Shown piece after piece: positions 9,487-18,362 of a stretch of 64,000 bases of DNA. The stretch is from Rhizosphaericola mali. GTDB lineage: Bacteria; Bacteroidota; Bacteroidia; Chitinophagales; Chitinophagaceae. The stretch lies in assembly GCF_004337365.2 (NCBI RefSeq), contig NZ_CP044016.1, forward strand, positions 2,852,001-2,916,000. The letters are read 5' to 3'. The notes beneath the pieces were generated by a model. That model searched no databases and was not told where the DNA came from. It was given only the letters and a program-made list of their open reading frames with translations. The position numbers and the translations under genes were made by a program. The first letter of the stretch is position 1, and each line of letters starts with the position of its first letter.

Positions 9487-10230
9487 ATGAAAATTTTAGT
9501 ACCAATAAGTCAAGTACCAGATACTACAGCAAAAATTAGTTTTACAGACAACGATACAACGTTAAATACAGCAGGGGTTTCTTTTATCATCAATCCCTAT
9601 GATGAGTGGTATGCGCTCGTAAGAGCTTTAGAGTTGAAAGAAACGGGAAAAGCAGAAAAAGTTACCTTGATTCATATAGGACCGGCAGCAAACGACGCTA
9701 CGATTAGAAAAGGTTTAGCTATCGGTGCAGACGATGCAGTACGTGTAGAAGGTGAAGGTGATAGCAGTTTTGTAGCTGCCCAAATAGCAGACTATGCAAA
9801 AAATAATGGCTATGATTTAATCCTTTTAGGAAAAGAGTCTATCAGTTATAATAGCGCTGCTATTGGAGGGTTGATTGCAGGTGATTTGGAATGGGATTTC
9901 GTACCATTAGCAACTAAATTAGAAATTAACGGAGATGCTGCAACATTAGAACAAGATGCCGATGGTGGAGTAAGCGAATTAGAAGCTAAGTTACCATTAG
10001 TTGTTTCATGTGCAAAAGGCATGGCCGAACAAAGAATTGCCAACATGCGTGGTATTATGGCGGCTAGAACCAAACCTCTACAAGTCATAAATGCCGTTGG
10101 TCCAGATACTAAATTAACTACAATTAAATCCTATCAAGCCACGCCTGGGCGTACTTCTTGTCTAATTATTCCAGAAGATAATATCGATCAACTTGTAGAC
10201 ATTTTACATACAAAAGTTCGTGCATTTTAA
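9487..10230 (+). CDS. etfB: Electron transfer flavoprotein subunit beta
   Basis: EtfB is the AMP-binding subunit of the ETF heterodimer, which takes electrons from acyl-CoA dehydrogenase. It has 247 residues, the usual length. It opens with MKILVPISQVPDTTAKI and carries INPYDEWYALVRALELKE and the nucleotide-binding segment DLILLGKESISYNSAAIGGLIAGDL. The recognition-loop region AKLPLVVSCAKGMAEQRIANMRGIMAA is also present. etfA follows after 17 bases. The electrons probably go on to the quinone pool through an ETF-quinone oxidoreductase, which is not in this window. Confidence 0.94.
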   Translation: MKILVPISQVPDTTAKISFTDNDTTLNTAGVSFIINPYDEWYALVRALELKETGKAEKVTLIHIGPAANDATIRKGLAIGADDAVRVEGEGDSSFVAAQIADYAKNNGYDLILLGKESISYNSAAIGGLIAGDLEWDFVPLATKLEINGDAATLEQDADGGVSELEAKLPLVVSCAKGMAEQRIANMRGIMAARTKPLQVINAVGPDTKLTTIKSYQATPGRTSCLIIPEDNIDQLVDILHTKVRAF

Positions 10231-10247
10231 TTATTAAATATAGTCCG

Positions 10248-11228
10248 ATGAGTGTATTAGTATATATAGAACCAATTAAAGATAAAATTAAAAAAGCAGC
10301 TATTGAATCTGTAAGTTATGCAAGTCAAGTAGCACAGCTTTTGAATACATCCGTTACTGCTATAGCTTTTAATGCTAGTGAAGAAACGATTAAAGAAATT
10401 AGTAATGTTGGAGCTGAGAAAGTATTGAACATTTCTGATAGTGCCATTACGACAATCAATATAAAATCATTAGCAAAAGGAGTTATTGCCGCAGCTAAAG
10501 AAGAAAATGTAAATGTTATAATTTTCTCATTCGATGGTTCAGGTCAATCCGTTGCTCCTTATGTAGCATCTAACCTTAAAGCTGGTTTGGTTGCAGGCGC
10601 AACAGAATTACCAAAAGTTGAAGGGAACAAATTAGAAGTCAGAAAAAATGTTTTCTCAGGGAAAGCTTCTGCTATCTATTCAATTGAAAGTGCTTTCAAA
10701 ATTATTTCGGTAATGCCAAATTCAATTGAGATTGCTAGTAATCCCAAATCCGCGGAGGTTGTTGCATTTGCACCATCTACAGATTTGAAAGATGGAGTCC
10801 AATTGAAAAACTTCAAGGTGAACGATGACGTCGCTCACGGTGGTGTACCACTTCCAGATGCAGAATTAGTTGTTAGTGGGGGTCGTGGATTGAAAGGTCC
10901 TGAAAACTGGGGAATTGTGGAAGATCTTGCCCACGCATTAGGTGCTGCAACTGCCTGTTCTCGCCCAGTAGCAGATGCTGATTGGCGTCCACACCATGAA
11001 CATGTCGGACAAACGGGTTTGGCTATTCGACCTAATTTGTATATTGCTATTGGTATTTCTGGTGCGATCCAACATCTTGCTGGTGTCAATGGTAGCAAAA
11101 CTATTGTTGTAATAAATAATGATCCAGAAGCACCTTTTTTCAAAAATGCCGATTATGGAATCGTCGGTGATGCATTCTCAGTAGTTCCTAAATTAACAGA
11201 AGCGATTAAGAAGATAAAAGCTAATTAA
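10248..11228 (+). CDS. etfA: Electron transfer flavoprotein subunit alpha
   Basis: This is the FAD-binding subunit of ETF, 326 residues. The N-terminal half is the pseudo-nucleotide-binding domain. The C-terminal FAD domain is clear: VVSGGRGLKGPENWGIVEDL, LGAATACSRPVADADWRPHHEHVGQTG, PNLYIAIGISGAIQHLAGV and INNDPEAPFFKNADYGIVGD. It forms a pair with etfB. The transcript may end or be processed at the hairpin about 30 bases downstream. Confidence 0.95.
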   Translation: MSVLVYIEPIKDKIKKAAIESVSYASQVAQLLNTSVTAIAFNASEETIKEISNVGAEKVLNISDSAITTINIKSLAKGVIAAAKEENVNVIIFSFDGSGQSVAPYVASNLKAGLVAGATELPKVEGNKLEVRKNVFSGKASAIYSIESAFKIISVMPNSIEIASNPKSAEVVAFAPSTDLKDGVQLKNFKVNDDVAHGGVPLPDAELVVSGGRGLKGPENWGIVEDLAHALGAATACSRPVADADWRPHHEHVGQTGLAIRPNLYIAIGISGAIQHLAGVNGSKTIVVINNDPEAPFFKNADYGIVGDAFSVVPKLTEAIKKIKAN

Positions 11229-11260
11229 TTTTTCTTACTAGATAATTAATTAAAAAACAT

Positions 11261-11291
11261 ATAGTATATCTGTATTTCGCAGATATACTAT
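11261..11291. terminator. 12-bp hairpin after etfA (terminator-like)
   Basis: Arms atagtatatctg (11261-11272) and cagatatactat (11280-11291) are perfectly complementary around a 7-base loop. There is no long U-tract after it, so it may be a weak terminator, an RNA 3'-end stabiliser or an operator before fadD. Confidence 0.5.
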
Positions 11292-11348
11292 TTCCAAAGA
11301 AGTAATATTTGCCATATGTTCTTACAAAAGAACTAAAAACGATGTAAG

Positions 11349-13151
11349 ATGATCTCTAACGCCACTAGACTTTTTGATGTATTAATGCCTGGAAACATTG
11401 AAAAACTTCCTGAAAAACTCCTTTGCTACAAAAAAAATGGAGAATGGACCTACTATACTCCAACAAAAACAAGAGATCTTGCATTCGGCTTAGCCTCTTA
11501 TTTTATCAGCGAAAAGTATAATCAAGGATCAACGGCAGAAGAAAAATCCAAAATCGGTTTAATTTGCTTTTCCCGCCCTAATTGGTTGGTTGTTGATTTT
11601 GCAGCCCAATTAACAGGTGCATTATTAGTACCACTTTATCCAAATATAAGTGCTAGCGAAATCATTCATATTTTTAATGAAACAGAAATAAAAATTTGCT
11701 TCGTGGGTAATATGGAATTATATAACCTGCTCGAAAGTTTAAAACCGGAGATACCTACACTAAAACGAGTGTATGTTTTTGATGACCCAACTCCAGAAAA
11801 TAATTGGGAAAATATAGTTCATCCATTTACACCAGAAGTTGAAAGTAAAGTATCCCAAAATGCAAAAGAAATTGGGGAAGATGATATTGCGACGATCATA
11901 TATACCTCTGGGACGACAGGTATGCCTAAGGGGGTGATGCTCACACATAAAAATATTTTGAGTAATGTAATTATGGCATCCCAAGAAGTTTTTTCAAAAT
12001 TTCACCTCAAACAAAACAAATCATTAAGTTTTTTACCATTGAACCATATTTTGGAAAAAATGCTGATGTATGTTTATTTGTATAATGAATTTTCAGTATC
12101 ATTCGCAGAGAATATTGAAAAAGTCGCACAAAATTTACAGGAAGTTAAACCTTATGTTTTTGTAACGGTTCCTCGCCTACTAGAAAAAGTATATGAAAAG
12201 ATTTTACAAAAAGGCCAAGAACTAACAGGTTGGAAAAAAAATCTTTTTTTCTGGTCGATTAAATTGGCTAATCAATATGACATTTCAGGAAATAATCCTT
12301 TTTTATATAAATTAAAACTATTTATCGCTGACAAATTGATCTATAGTAAATGGCGTGCCGCACTTGGTGGGAATGTACAAGCTATAGTTGTCGGTGGTGC
12401 TGCGTGCCAACAAAGGCTTATTAAAATTTTTGGCGCCGCGAAAATTGTTATTCTTGAAGGATATGGACTTACAGAAACTTCACCAGTAATAGCTGTAAAT
12501 CGTTACGAGAATGAAGATCGTAAATTAGGTACCGTTGGAAGAATTTTGAAAGGAGTTCAAGTTAAATTTCTAGAAGATGGAGAAATTCTTTGTAAGGGTG
12601 ATAATGTTATGAAAGGATACTACAAAAGACCAAATGAAACGGAAGAAGCACTTGCGGATGGTTGGTTTCACACAGGTGATATTGGAGAAATGGAAAATGG
12701 TTTCTTAAAAATCACAGATCGTAAAAAGGAATTTTTAAAAACTTCTGGGGGTAAGTATGTCGCACCACAACCCATTGAAAATAAATTAAAGGAAAACTTT
12801 CTAATCGAACAGATTATGTTGGTTGGAGATAGTCAAAAATTTGTTTCTGCATTGATAGTTCCTAATTTTCCATCATTAAAAGAATGGGCATCAAAACATA
12901 ATATACCATTTAACAACAATCAAGATTTAATAAAATTGCCACAAGTAATTGAACAATATCAAGCAATTATTGACAAATACAATCCTAGTTTCAATCATGT
13001 AGAACAAATTAAAAAATTTACTTTGATTGCGGACGAATGGACGGTGGAATCTGGAGACTTAACTCCTAGCGTAAAAATGAAACGCAAAGTTATTACAAAA
13101 AAATACGCGGATTTAATTGCCAAATTCTATGAAGAGAAGATTCTAGTATAA
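11349..13151 (+). CDS. fadD: Long-chain fatty acid--CoA ligase (AMP-binding)
   Basis: It activates free fatty acids to acyl-CoA through an acyl-adenylate. The 600-residue protein has the standard motifs: IIYTSGTTGMPKGVMLTHKN (P-loop-like), EGYGLTETSPVIAVN, GWFHTGDIGEMENGFLKITD and RKKEFLKTSGGKYVAPQPIEN in the linker and C-terminal domain. The overall pattern matches the long-chain (FAA1-like) group, with QKFVSALIVPNF and a lysine-rich C-terminus. It supplies substrate to FadE upstream. A thioesterase gene follows after 19 bases. Confidence 0.93.
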   Translation: MISNATRLFDVLMPGNIEKLPEKLLCYKKNGEWTYYTPTKTRDLAFGLASYFISEKYNQGSTAEEKSKIGLICFSRPNWLVVDFAAQLTGALLVPLYPNISASEIIHIFNETEIKICFVGNMELYNLLESLKPEIPTLKRVYVFDDPTPENNWENIVHPFTPEVESKVSQNAKEIGEDDIATIIYTSGTTGMPKGVMLTHKNILSNVIMASQEVFSKFHLKQNKSLSFLPLNHILEKMLMYVYLYNEFSVSFAENIEKVAQNLQEVKPYVFVTVPRLLEKVYEKILQKGQELTGWKKNLFFWSIKLANQYDISGNNPFLYKLKLFIADKLIYSKWRAALGGNVQAIVVGGAACQQRLIKIFGAAKIVILEGYGLTETSPVIAVNRYENEDRKLGTVGRILKGVQVKFLEDGEILCKGDNVMKGYYKRPNETEEALADGWFHTGDIGEMENGFLKITDRKKEFLKTSGGKYVAPQPIENKLKENFLIEQIMLVGDSQKFVSALIVPNFPSLKEWASKHNIPFNNNQDLIKLPQVIEQYQAIIDKYNPSFNHVEQIKKFTLIADEWTVESGDLTPSVKMKRKVITKKYADLIAKFYEEKILV

Positions 13152-13170
13152 TAACATTAAAGCTTTTCTA

Positions 13171-13614
13171 ATGAAAAATATTTTTTACGAAGGACAAGTT
13201 TTATGGTCAATGATTGATGCCAATGGACATTTGAGACATTCTGCCTACGCAGATTTTGCTGCACAAGCAAGAGTAAATGTTTTAGAAAAACTTGGCGTAT
13301 CACGACAATTATTTGAAAATAAATTGGGTCCAATTCTTTTTCGAGAAGAAATAATTTACTTGAAAGAAATAAGGATAAATGAGACAATTAAAGTTAGCGT
13401 AGAGTTAACCAAATCCAAAAAAGATCATTCAAAATACTCTATACTTTGTTCTATATTTAATGCAGAAAATATACTATCTTCAGAAATTAGAGTGGATGGA
13501 GCTTGGTTAGATTTAGATAAACGCAAACTTGGAAAATTACCAGAAGAAATAAATATTGCCTTTGAAAAATTTCCTAAATCATCTTCATTTCACTATGAGG
13601 ATATTCAATATTAA
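13171..13614 (+). CDS. Hotdog-fold acyl-CoA thioesterase
   Basis: The 147-residue protein belongs to the 4-hydroxybenzoyl-CoA thioesterase-like group. It has FYEGQVLWSMIDANGHLRHSAYADFAAQARVN, in which the Asp-Ala-Asn-Gly-His stretch occupies the active-site position, followed by a long helix and a beta sheet. It probably releases fatty acid or short acids from CoA and so protects the CoA pool during beta-oxidation. It lies 19 bases after fadD and before the fadL gene. The exact substrate is not known. Confidence 0.82.
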   Translation: MKNIFYEGQVLWSMIDANGHLRHSAYADFAAQARVNVLEKLGVSRQLFENKLGPILFREEIIYLKEIRINETIKVSVELTKSKKDHSKYSILCSIFNAENILSSEIRVDGAWLDLDKRKLGKLPEEINIAFEKFPKSSSFHYEDIQY

Positions 13615-13710
13615 ATTTAAAACCTTTTAAAATACTATAGATGCCTTAAATAAAACTTTTTGATTGCCAATTAATAATTACCATTTTGTGTTTTAATTAA
13701 ATTTTCCCAT

Positions 13711-14928
13711 ATGAAAAAACTGATATTAAGCCTAGTATCATTTGTACCGATGGCCATTTTTGCCCAAGGATATCAACTTAATCTACAGAGTGTTAAACAA
13801 TCTGGGATGGGTGGAGTCGGTGCAGCAGGCACACTTAATGCCACTAGTTTGTACTATAATCCAGGAAGTTCTGCATTTCTAGAACAAAATTCAATTGCTG
13901 CTGGTGTAAGTGGCGTTGCCTCCTACGGAACATTCACAGATAAAGCCTCTGGTAACGAGACTAAGGCTAGCAACCCATTCGTTACACCATTCAATGCCAA
14001 TATATTGTTAGGAAATCCTGCTGGTAGGATTCGCTATGGTCTATCCATTTATACGCCATTTGGGAGTACTATGAAATGGAATGATAATTTTACAGGACAC
14101 TATGAAATAACTAAAATATCTTTAATATCTGTAGCATTTCAACCTACCGTAAGTTTTAAAGTAACAGATCATTTTGGTATTGGTGCTGGTTTTGTTTATG
14201 GTTATGGTCATATCACATTGGATAAAGACCTACCGATTAATGAATCTGATGGAAGTTTTGCTACTGGTAATATCAGTACTAAAGCAAATAGTTATGGTTA
14301 CAACATTGGTGCATACTATAAATTTTCCGAAAAATTCTCCATCGGAGCTACTTATCGTTCTGCATTAAAAATGAAAGCGAATAATGGTAAGGCAGACTTT
14401 GATGTGCCAGCTTCTTTGGCATCACAATTTCCAGATCAAAAAATTACAGCAAGATTACCACTGCCAAACAACTGGACATTCGGTGTAAAGTATACGCCCA
14501 ACAACAAATGGATGTTCGCTGCAGACTTTATGACGTCTAATTGGAAACCGTATGATACAATTACAATTCATTACACAGAACAAACAGCGAATCTTACAGA
14601 TACTAAACTTGTAAGACTGTACAAAAGAGGATACTCTTATAGATTAGGTGCGCAATATACAGTTGATGACCAGTGGCAAGTTCGTGCGGGTATATCTTAT
14701 AATAAATCACCCATTCCAAATGATTTAGTAAACCCAGATGTACCAGATGCAAACAGAGTTATACCTTCTGTTGGTTTGAGTTTTAGAACTTCTAATAAAT
14801 TTGTTCTTGATGCATCATTCTTATACGAGCATATAAAGAGATCAGGTGAGAATAGATTGTCACATATTAATGGAGACTATAAATTTAATTTATTTATCCC
14901 AAGTGTAGGCTTTACTTACCAATTATAA
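13711..14928 (+). CDS. FadL/OmpP1 family outer-membrane fatty acid transporter
   Basis: The 405-residue protein starts with a signal peptide (MKKLILSLVSFVPMAIFAQ). The family's N-terminal plug region follows: GYQLNLQSVKQSGMGGVGAAGTLNATSLYYNPGSSAFL. The remainder is a 14-strand beta barrel, ending in a strand FIPSVGFTYQL with a C-terminal hydrophobic residue as expected for BAM recognition. It would let long-chain fatty acids or other hydrophobic compounds cross the outer membrane. Its place between the thioesterase and a GDSL lipoprotein fits fatty-acid or lipid uptake. Confidence 0.93.
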   Translation: MKKLILSLVSFVPMAIFAQGYQLNLQSVKQSGMGGVGAAGTLNATSLYYNPGSSAFLEQNSIAAGVSGVASYGTFTDKASGNETKASNPFVTPFNANILLGNPAGRIRYGLSIYTPFGSTMKWNDNFTGHYEITKISLISVAFQPTVSFKVTDHFGIGAGFVYGYGHITLDKDLPINESDGSFATGNISTKANSYGYNIGAYYKFSEKFSIGATYRSALKMKANNGKADFDVPASLASQFPDQKITARLPLPNNWTFGVKYTPNNKWMFAADFMTSNWKPYDTITIHYTEQTANLTDTKLVRLYKRGYSYRLGAQYTVDDQWQVRAGISYNKSPIPNDLVNPDVPDANRVIPSVGLSFRTSNKFVLDASFLYEHIKRSGENRLSHINGDYKFNLFIPSVGFTYQL

Positions 14929-14948
14929 TCCTATTAAATTTATTAAGA

Positions 14949-16457
14949 ATGAAAAACAAATATATAAATATAGCGCTAGCGTCCTCCATATTGTATTTAT
15001 CGAGTTGTACTCCTAAAACGGATGTTCCGGCAGCCACTAAAGGCGATATAGATGTATCTAAATATGTAGCCATCGGTAACTCTATCACATCTGGTTTTGC
15101 AGATGCCGCATTGTATTACGATGGACAGATCGTATCTTATCCCAATCTTTTAGCTAAACAATTTATGGAAATTGGAGGTGGCACATTTACGCAACCATTA
15201 GTTCCACAAAACTCAGTAGGTATCGGTAGCACTGGAAATGCAAAATTAATTTTGGGTATTGTAGATGGAGAACTTTCTCCAATTCCTGCTGCTGCAAGTG
15301 GAGATTCAAGTATTTGGAGAACGAGTGTTGCGGCAAGTGGACCATTTAATAATATGGGCGTTCCCGGAGCTAAAGCAACTACAACAGTTTATCCTGGTTA
15401 TGGTAATCCATTATTGGGAGCTGGGAATTATAATCCATATTTCTATAGAATGACGACTGCGCCCACTACTGCATCCATATTATCAGATGCCGCTTCACAG
15501 GCTCCCACTTTTTTTAGTATGTTTATTGGAAGTAATGATGTACTAGCATATGCACTAACTGGAGGAGCTTCTGACGCTATCACTCCAATCGCTGGTGCTG
15601 CAGGTATTGGATTTGATGCAAGTATCGACGCTATAGTCAATACGATGACAGCAAATGGAGCGAAAGGAGTTATTGCTAACATTCCAGACATTACAACCAT
15701 TCCATTTTTCACAACAGTACCATATAATCCATTAACATCAGCCGTATTAGGAAATAAAGATACCGCAGCAGGTTCTGCTACAATAACAGCATTAAATGCA
15801 GGATTATATGGTCCATTAAAACAAGCTTTGACTGCATTTGGCGCAGGAGATCGAATAAATTTATTATCTGCATCAGCGTCTAATCCATTGCTTATAAAAG
15901 ATTCAACACTACCAAATTTATCCTTACAATTAACTGCGGCATTAACGCCAAGTTTGGGAGCTTTAACAGCTACCGTATTTGGACAAATTTATGGTCAAGC
16001 AAGACAAGCGACTGCGAATGATTATATTTTATTATCCTCTAAATCAGCAATAGGTGCTACTATCGCAACTGCACCATCAACATCTATTAATAAAAATGGG
16101 ATATCCTACCCTATGGCTAGTCAGTATGTATTGACTCAAGCAGAAGCTGCGGCGATTAAAACGGCAACGACAGCATTTAATGCCAAGTTAAAAGCCGTTG
16201 CGGAAAGCAAAAGTCTAGCATTCGTTGACGTAAATGCTTTTTTAGCTAAAGTTAAAGAAACGGGCATACACTATAATGGACGTGATATCACTGCTACATT
16301 TGTAACTGGTGGGGCATTTTCTTTAGATGGAATTCACCTTACACCTTTGGGTAATGCGATGCTTGCTAATCAGTTCATCGATGCGATCAACGGAACTTAT
16401 GGTTCGACTATAAAAGAAATAGATGCGTCTAACTATATCGGAGTTAAATTCCCTTAA
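14949..16457 (+). CDS. SGNH/GDSL-hydrolase-like lipoprotein
   Basis: The N-terminus ends in a lipobox (SILYLSSC, lipidated C20), so the protein is membrane anchored, probably at the outer membrane. SGNH blocks are recognisable: VAIGNSITSGF with Ser45, FFSMFIGSNDVLAYA, and SLDGIHLTPLGNAMLANQF with the catalytic Asp-His pair near the C-terminus. The 502-residue length is large for the family because of an alanine- and threonine-rich middle part. It may release fatty acids from esters at the cell surface for the FadL protein encoded 20 bases upstream; this pairing is inferred from the operon. Confidence 0.85.
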   Translation: MKNKYINIALASSILYLSSCTPKTDVPAATKGDIDVSKYVAIGNSITSGFADAALYYDGQIVSYPNLLAKQFMEIGGGTFTQPLVPQNSVGIGSTGNAKLILGIVDGELSPIPAAASGDSSIWRTSVAASGPFNNMGVPGAKATTTVYPGYGNPLLGAGNYNPYFYRMTTAPTTASILSDAASQAPTFFSMFIGSNDVLAYALTGGASDAITPIAGAAGIGFDASIDAIVNTMTANGAKGVIANIPDITTIPFFTTVPYNPLTSAVLGNKDTAAGSATITALNAGLYGPLKQALTAFGAGDRINLLSASASNPLLIKDSTLPNLSLQLTAALTPSLGALTATVFGQIYGQARQATANDYILLSSKSAIGATIATAPSTSINKNGISYPMASQYVLTQAEAAAIKTATTAFNAKLKAVAESKSLAFVDVNAFLAKVKETGIHYNGRDITATFVTGGAFSLDGIHLTPLGNAMLANQFIDAINGTYGSTIKEIDASNYIGVKFP

Positions 16458-16474
16458 TATTTAAATAATTATTT

Positions 16475-16915
16475 ATGAAACATTTGAAAAAAGTACTATT
16501 AGTATTAATTATCACTTTGAGTTTTTCTAGTTTGTTTGCCCAAGAGACGGGTATTACAGGAGATTGGTTCAATGATTCCAAAGAAGGTAAAGTAGAAATT
16601 TATGAAGCAAAAGATGGAAAATACTATGGAAAATTAGTTTGGATTAAAGAACCATTGGAAAATGGTAAACCTAAATTAGACAAAAAAAATAAAGATGAAT
16701 CTTTACGTTCTAAACCACTAATTGGATTGTTACTATTGAAAGGTTTTACTAAGGATGGTGATATTTATACTGGCGGAACTATTTATGATCCTCAAAGTGG
16801 TAAAACTTATGCTTGTAAAATCACACCAAAAGATGCTAATACTTTGTCTATCAGAGGTTATATCGGCGTTTCGTTAATAGGTCGCACTACAGTGTGGACC
16901 AGAACTACTAAATAA
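16475..16915 (+). CDS. DUF2147 domain-containing exported protein
   Basis: A 146-residue protein with a signal peptide (MKHLKKVLLVLIITLSFSSLFAQ) and the DUF2147 lipocalin-like beta barrel: GDWFNDSKEGKVEIYEAKDGKYYGKLVWIKEP, then GGTIYDPQSGKTYACKI and LSIRGYIGVSLIGRTTVWTR. Members are often found beside lipid or fatty-acid genes, but no function is established. It sits 17 bases after the GDSL lipoprotein gene and 6 before the ACBP gene, so it is in the same operon. A role in carrying a hydrophobic compound through the periplasm is only a guess. Confidence 0.88.
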   Translation: MKHLKKVLLVLIITLSFSSLFAQETGITGDWFNDSKEGKVEIYEAKDGKYYGKLVWIKEPLENGKPKLDKKNKDESLRSKPLIGLLLLKGFTKDGDIYTGGTIYDPQSGKTYACKITPKDANTLSIRGYIGVSLIGRTTVWTRTTK

Positions 16916-16921
16916 ATTATT

Positions 16922-17185
16922 ATGGCAGATATCGCATTATTAGAAAAAGCAGCGGAAGAAAGCAAAACGCTTCCTAGTAAACCAGACAACGAAACTTTAT
17001 TAAAGTTGTATAGTCTGTACAAACAGGCAAAAGAGGGTGATGCTCCCGAAAAAGGAGAATATAATATGTTTGATTTTGTAGCCAAAGCAAAACATCAAGC
17101 TTGGTTGCAAATGAAAGGTACCTCCTCCGAGCAAGCAGCTGACGACTATATTGCCTTAGTCAAGCATTTAAAAGAAACTTTATAA
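16922..17185 (+). CDS. Acyl-CoA-binding protein (ACBP)
   Basis: The 87-residue four-helix protein is a full-length ACBP of the type common in eukaryotes and less so in bacteria. Diagnostic segments are LLKLYSLYKQAKEGD, NMFDFVAKAKHQAWLQMKGTSSEQAADDYI, which hold the lysine and aromatic residues that bind the CoA head group. It would buffer and carry long-chain acyl-CoA between FadD, FadE and the thioesterase. It is the last gene of the fatty-acid cluster and is followed by a strong terminator. Confidence 0.93.
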   Translation: MADIALLEKAAEESKTLPSKPDNETLLKLYSLYKQAKEGDAPEKGEYNMFDFVAKAKHQAWLQMKGTSSEQAADDYIALVKHLKETL

Positions 17186-17192
17186 TTTTACA

Positions 17193-17227
17193 GAAAGCGC
17201 AAATTTAATATTTGCGCTTTCTTTTTT
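17193..17227 (+). terminator. Intrinsic terminator of the fatty-acid operon
   Basis: Perfect 12-bp stem (gaaagcgcaaat / atttgcgctttc) with a 5-base loop followed by TTTTTT. Confidence 0.9.
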
Positions 17228-17258
17228 AGCTTAATTTTCCATTCTAAAATTTTTAACC

Positions 17259-17699
17259 ATGGCAAAGATCAACGTCTATCTCAATTTTAAAGGAAATTGT
17301 GAAGAAGCTTTTAATTTTTATAAAGCCGCATTTGAAAAAGAATTCACATTTATCGGTAGGTTTAAAGATATGCCGCCATCCGAAGATATGCCGCCAATGG
17401 CCCCAGAAATAGCGGAAAAAATCATGCACGTTTCCATGTCTATCAATGATGGCAATCAGCTTTTTGGTAGTGATGTTATTGATGGATTCTGTGGTGATTA
17501 TCAATACAATCCAGGCAACAATATTTCCATTTCCATTGATGCCTCATCCAAAGAAGAGGCGGATAAGTTATTCACTCAATTGTCCGAAGGAGGCATGGTT
17601 ACGATGCCGATTGCAGATACATTTTGGGGAGCCTATTTTGGCGCGCTTATAGATCAATTTGGAATCGGTTGGATGGTCAACTTTGACTATCAGAAATAA
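17259..17699 (+). CDS. VOC family protein (PhnB/glyoxalase-like)
   Basis: The 146-residue protein starts INVYLNFKGNCEEAFNFYKAAF, the classic opening of PhnB-type vicinal oxygen chelate proteins. HVSMSINDGNQLFGSD in the middle and FWGAYFGALIDQFGIGWMVNFD at the end complete the fold. This subgroup includes small enzymes and resistance proteins of unknown substrate. It stands alone between two terminators, so it probably has its own promoter. Confidence 0.88.
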   Translation: MAKINVYLNFKGNCEEAFNFYKAAFEKEFTFIGRFKDMPPSEDMPPMAPEIAEKIMHVSMSINDGNQLFGSDVIDGFCGDYQYNPGNNISISIDASSKEEADKLFTQLSEGGMVTMPIADTFWGAYFGALIDQFGIGWMVNFDYQK

Positions 17700-17700
17700 T

Positions 17701-17728
17701 AAAAAGGACGTTTAACAACGTCCTTTTT
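17701..17728. terminator. Bidirectional terminator between VOC and SprT-like genes
   Basis: Perfect 12-bp stem, aaaaaggacgtt / aacgtccttttt, loop taac. A-run and T-run on either side serve both convergent genes. Confidence 0.88.
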
Positions 17729-17729
17729 A

Positions 17730-18362
17730 TCAATCATTTGGCTGAATCAATCTCACTTCATACACGGGATGAAATAAATACACTAATCCTGTTGCAATTT
17801 CTAAACATCTAAATCTTTTGCGCACCTGATCTCCTTTTCGGAAAATACGTCCTTTATTATCTGCAAATAATTGACCTTGTGGAATATTTTCTACTAAAAC
17901 AAAGCCTTCTTTTTGTACATCATAATTACGCAAAACACGCATCAAATCGACCTCTCCACCACAGCTTGCTGATGGACTTTGAATTGATTTTCGTAATTGA
18001 ATAAGAATATCTTTTGGAAAAATATTCAGCTGAACAAATTCTACTAAAATCCCAGAATAATTGGCTTTCCACTCATTTCCATGAGGGAAAACCTTATTCC
18101 CATATTGTTCAAATGTCAGCAAATGCGCTAACTCATGCAAAAGTGTAATTAGAAAAGAATATTTATTCAAATTACCATTGACACTGATGCGATGATTTTT
18201 ATCCCTTAATGCATTGCGATAATCTCCTAAAATCGTCTTTCTTTCATTGGTCACGGTCAATACTACCTTAAATTTATTCAGATAATCAATAACCGTTTCA
18301 AAACTACCTTCCGGTAAAAATTGTGCTAATGCACTAAGCGGATGTTCTATTTTTTTCTTCAT
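17730..18362 (-). CDS. SprT-like zinc metallopeptidase domain protein
   Basis: The 210-residue protein carries HELAH at residues 76-80 (LLHELAHLLTFEQYG). A probable third zinc ligand is H94 in HGNEWKANY, the arrangement of SprT/Spartan-type domains. The C-terminal third contains KGDQVRKRFRCLEIATGLVYLFHP, an RNA/DNA-binding-like beta segment seen in Bacteroidota homologues. Function is likely cytoplasmic protein or nucleoprotein processing, but no substrate is known. Its start overlaps the end of the upstream membrane-protein gene by 29 bases, so the two are translationally linked. Confidence 0.82.
   Translation of the reverse strand: MKKKIEHPLSALAQFLPEGSFETVIDYLNKFKVVLTVTNERKTILGDYRNALRDKNHRISVNGNLNKYSFLITLLHELAHLLTFEQYGNKVFPHGNEWKANYSGILVEFVQLNIFPKDILIQLRKSIQSPSASCGGEVDLMRVLRNYDVQKEGFVLVENIPQGQLFADNKGRIFRKGDQVRKRFRCLEIATGLVYLFHPVYEVRLIQPND

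Noticed and set aside
10835-11143. 102-codon frame opposite etfA
   Set aside because: It lies wholly inside the strongly conserved FAD domain of etfA and is a shadow frame.
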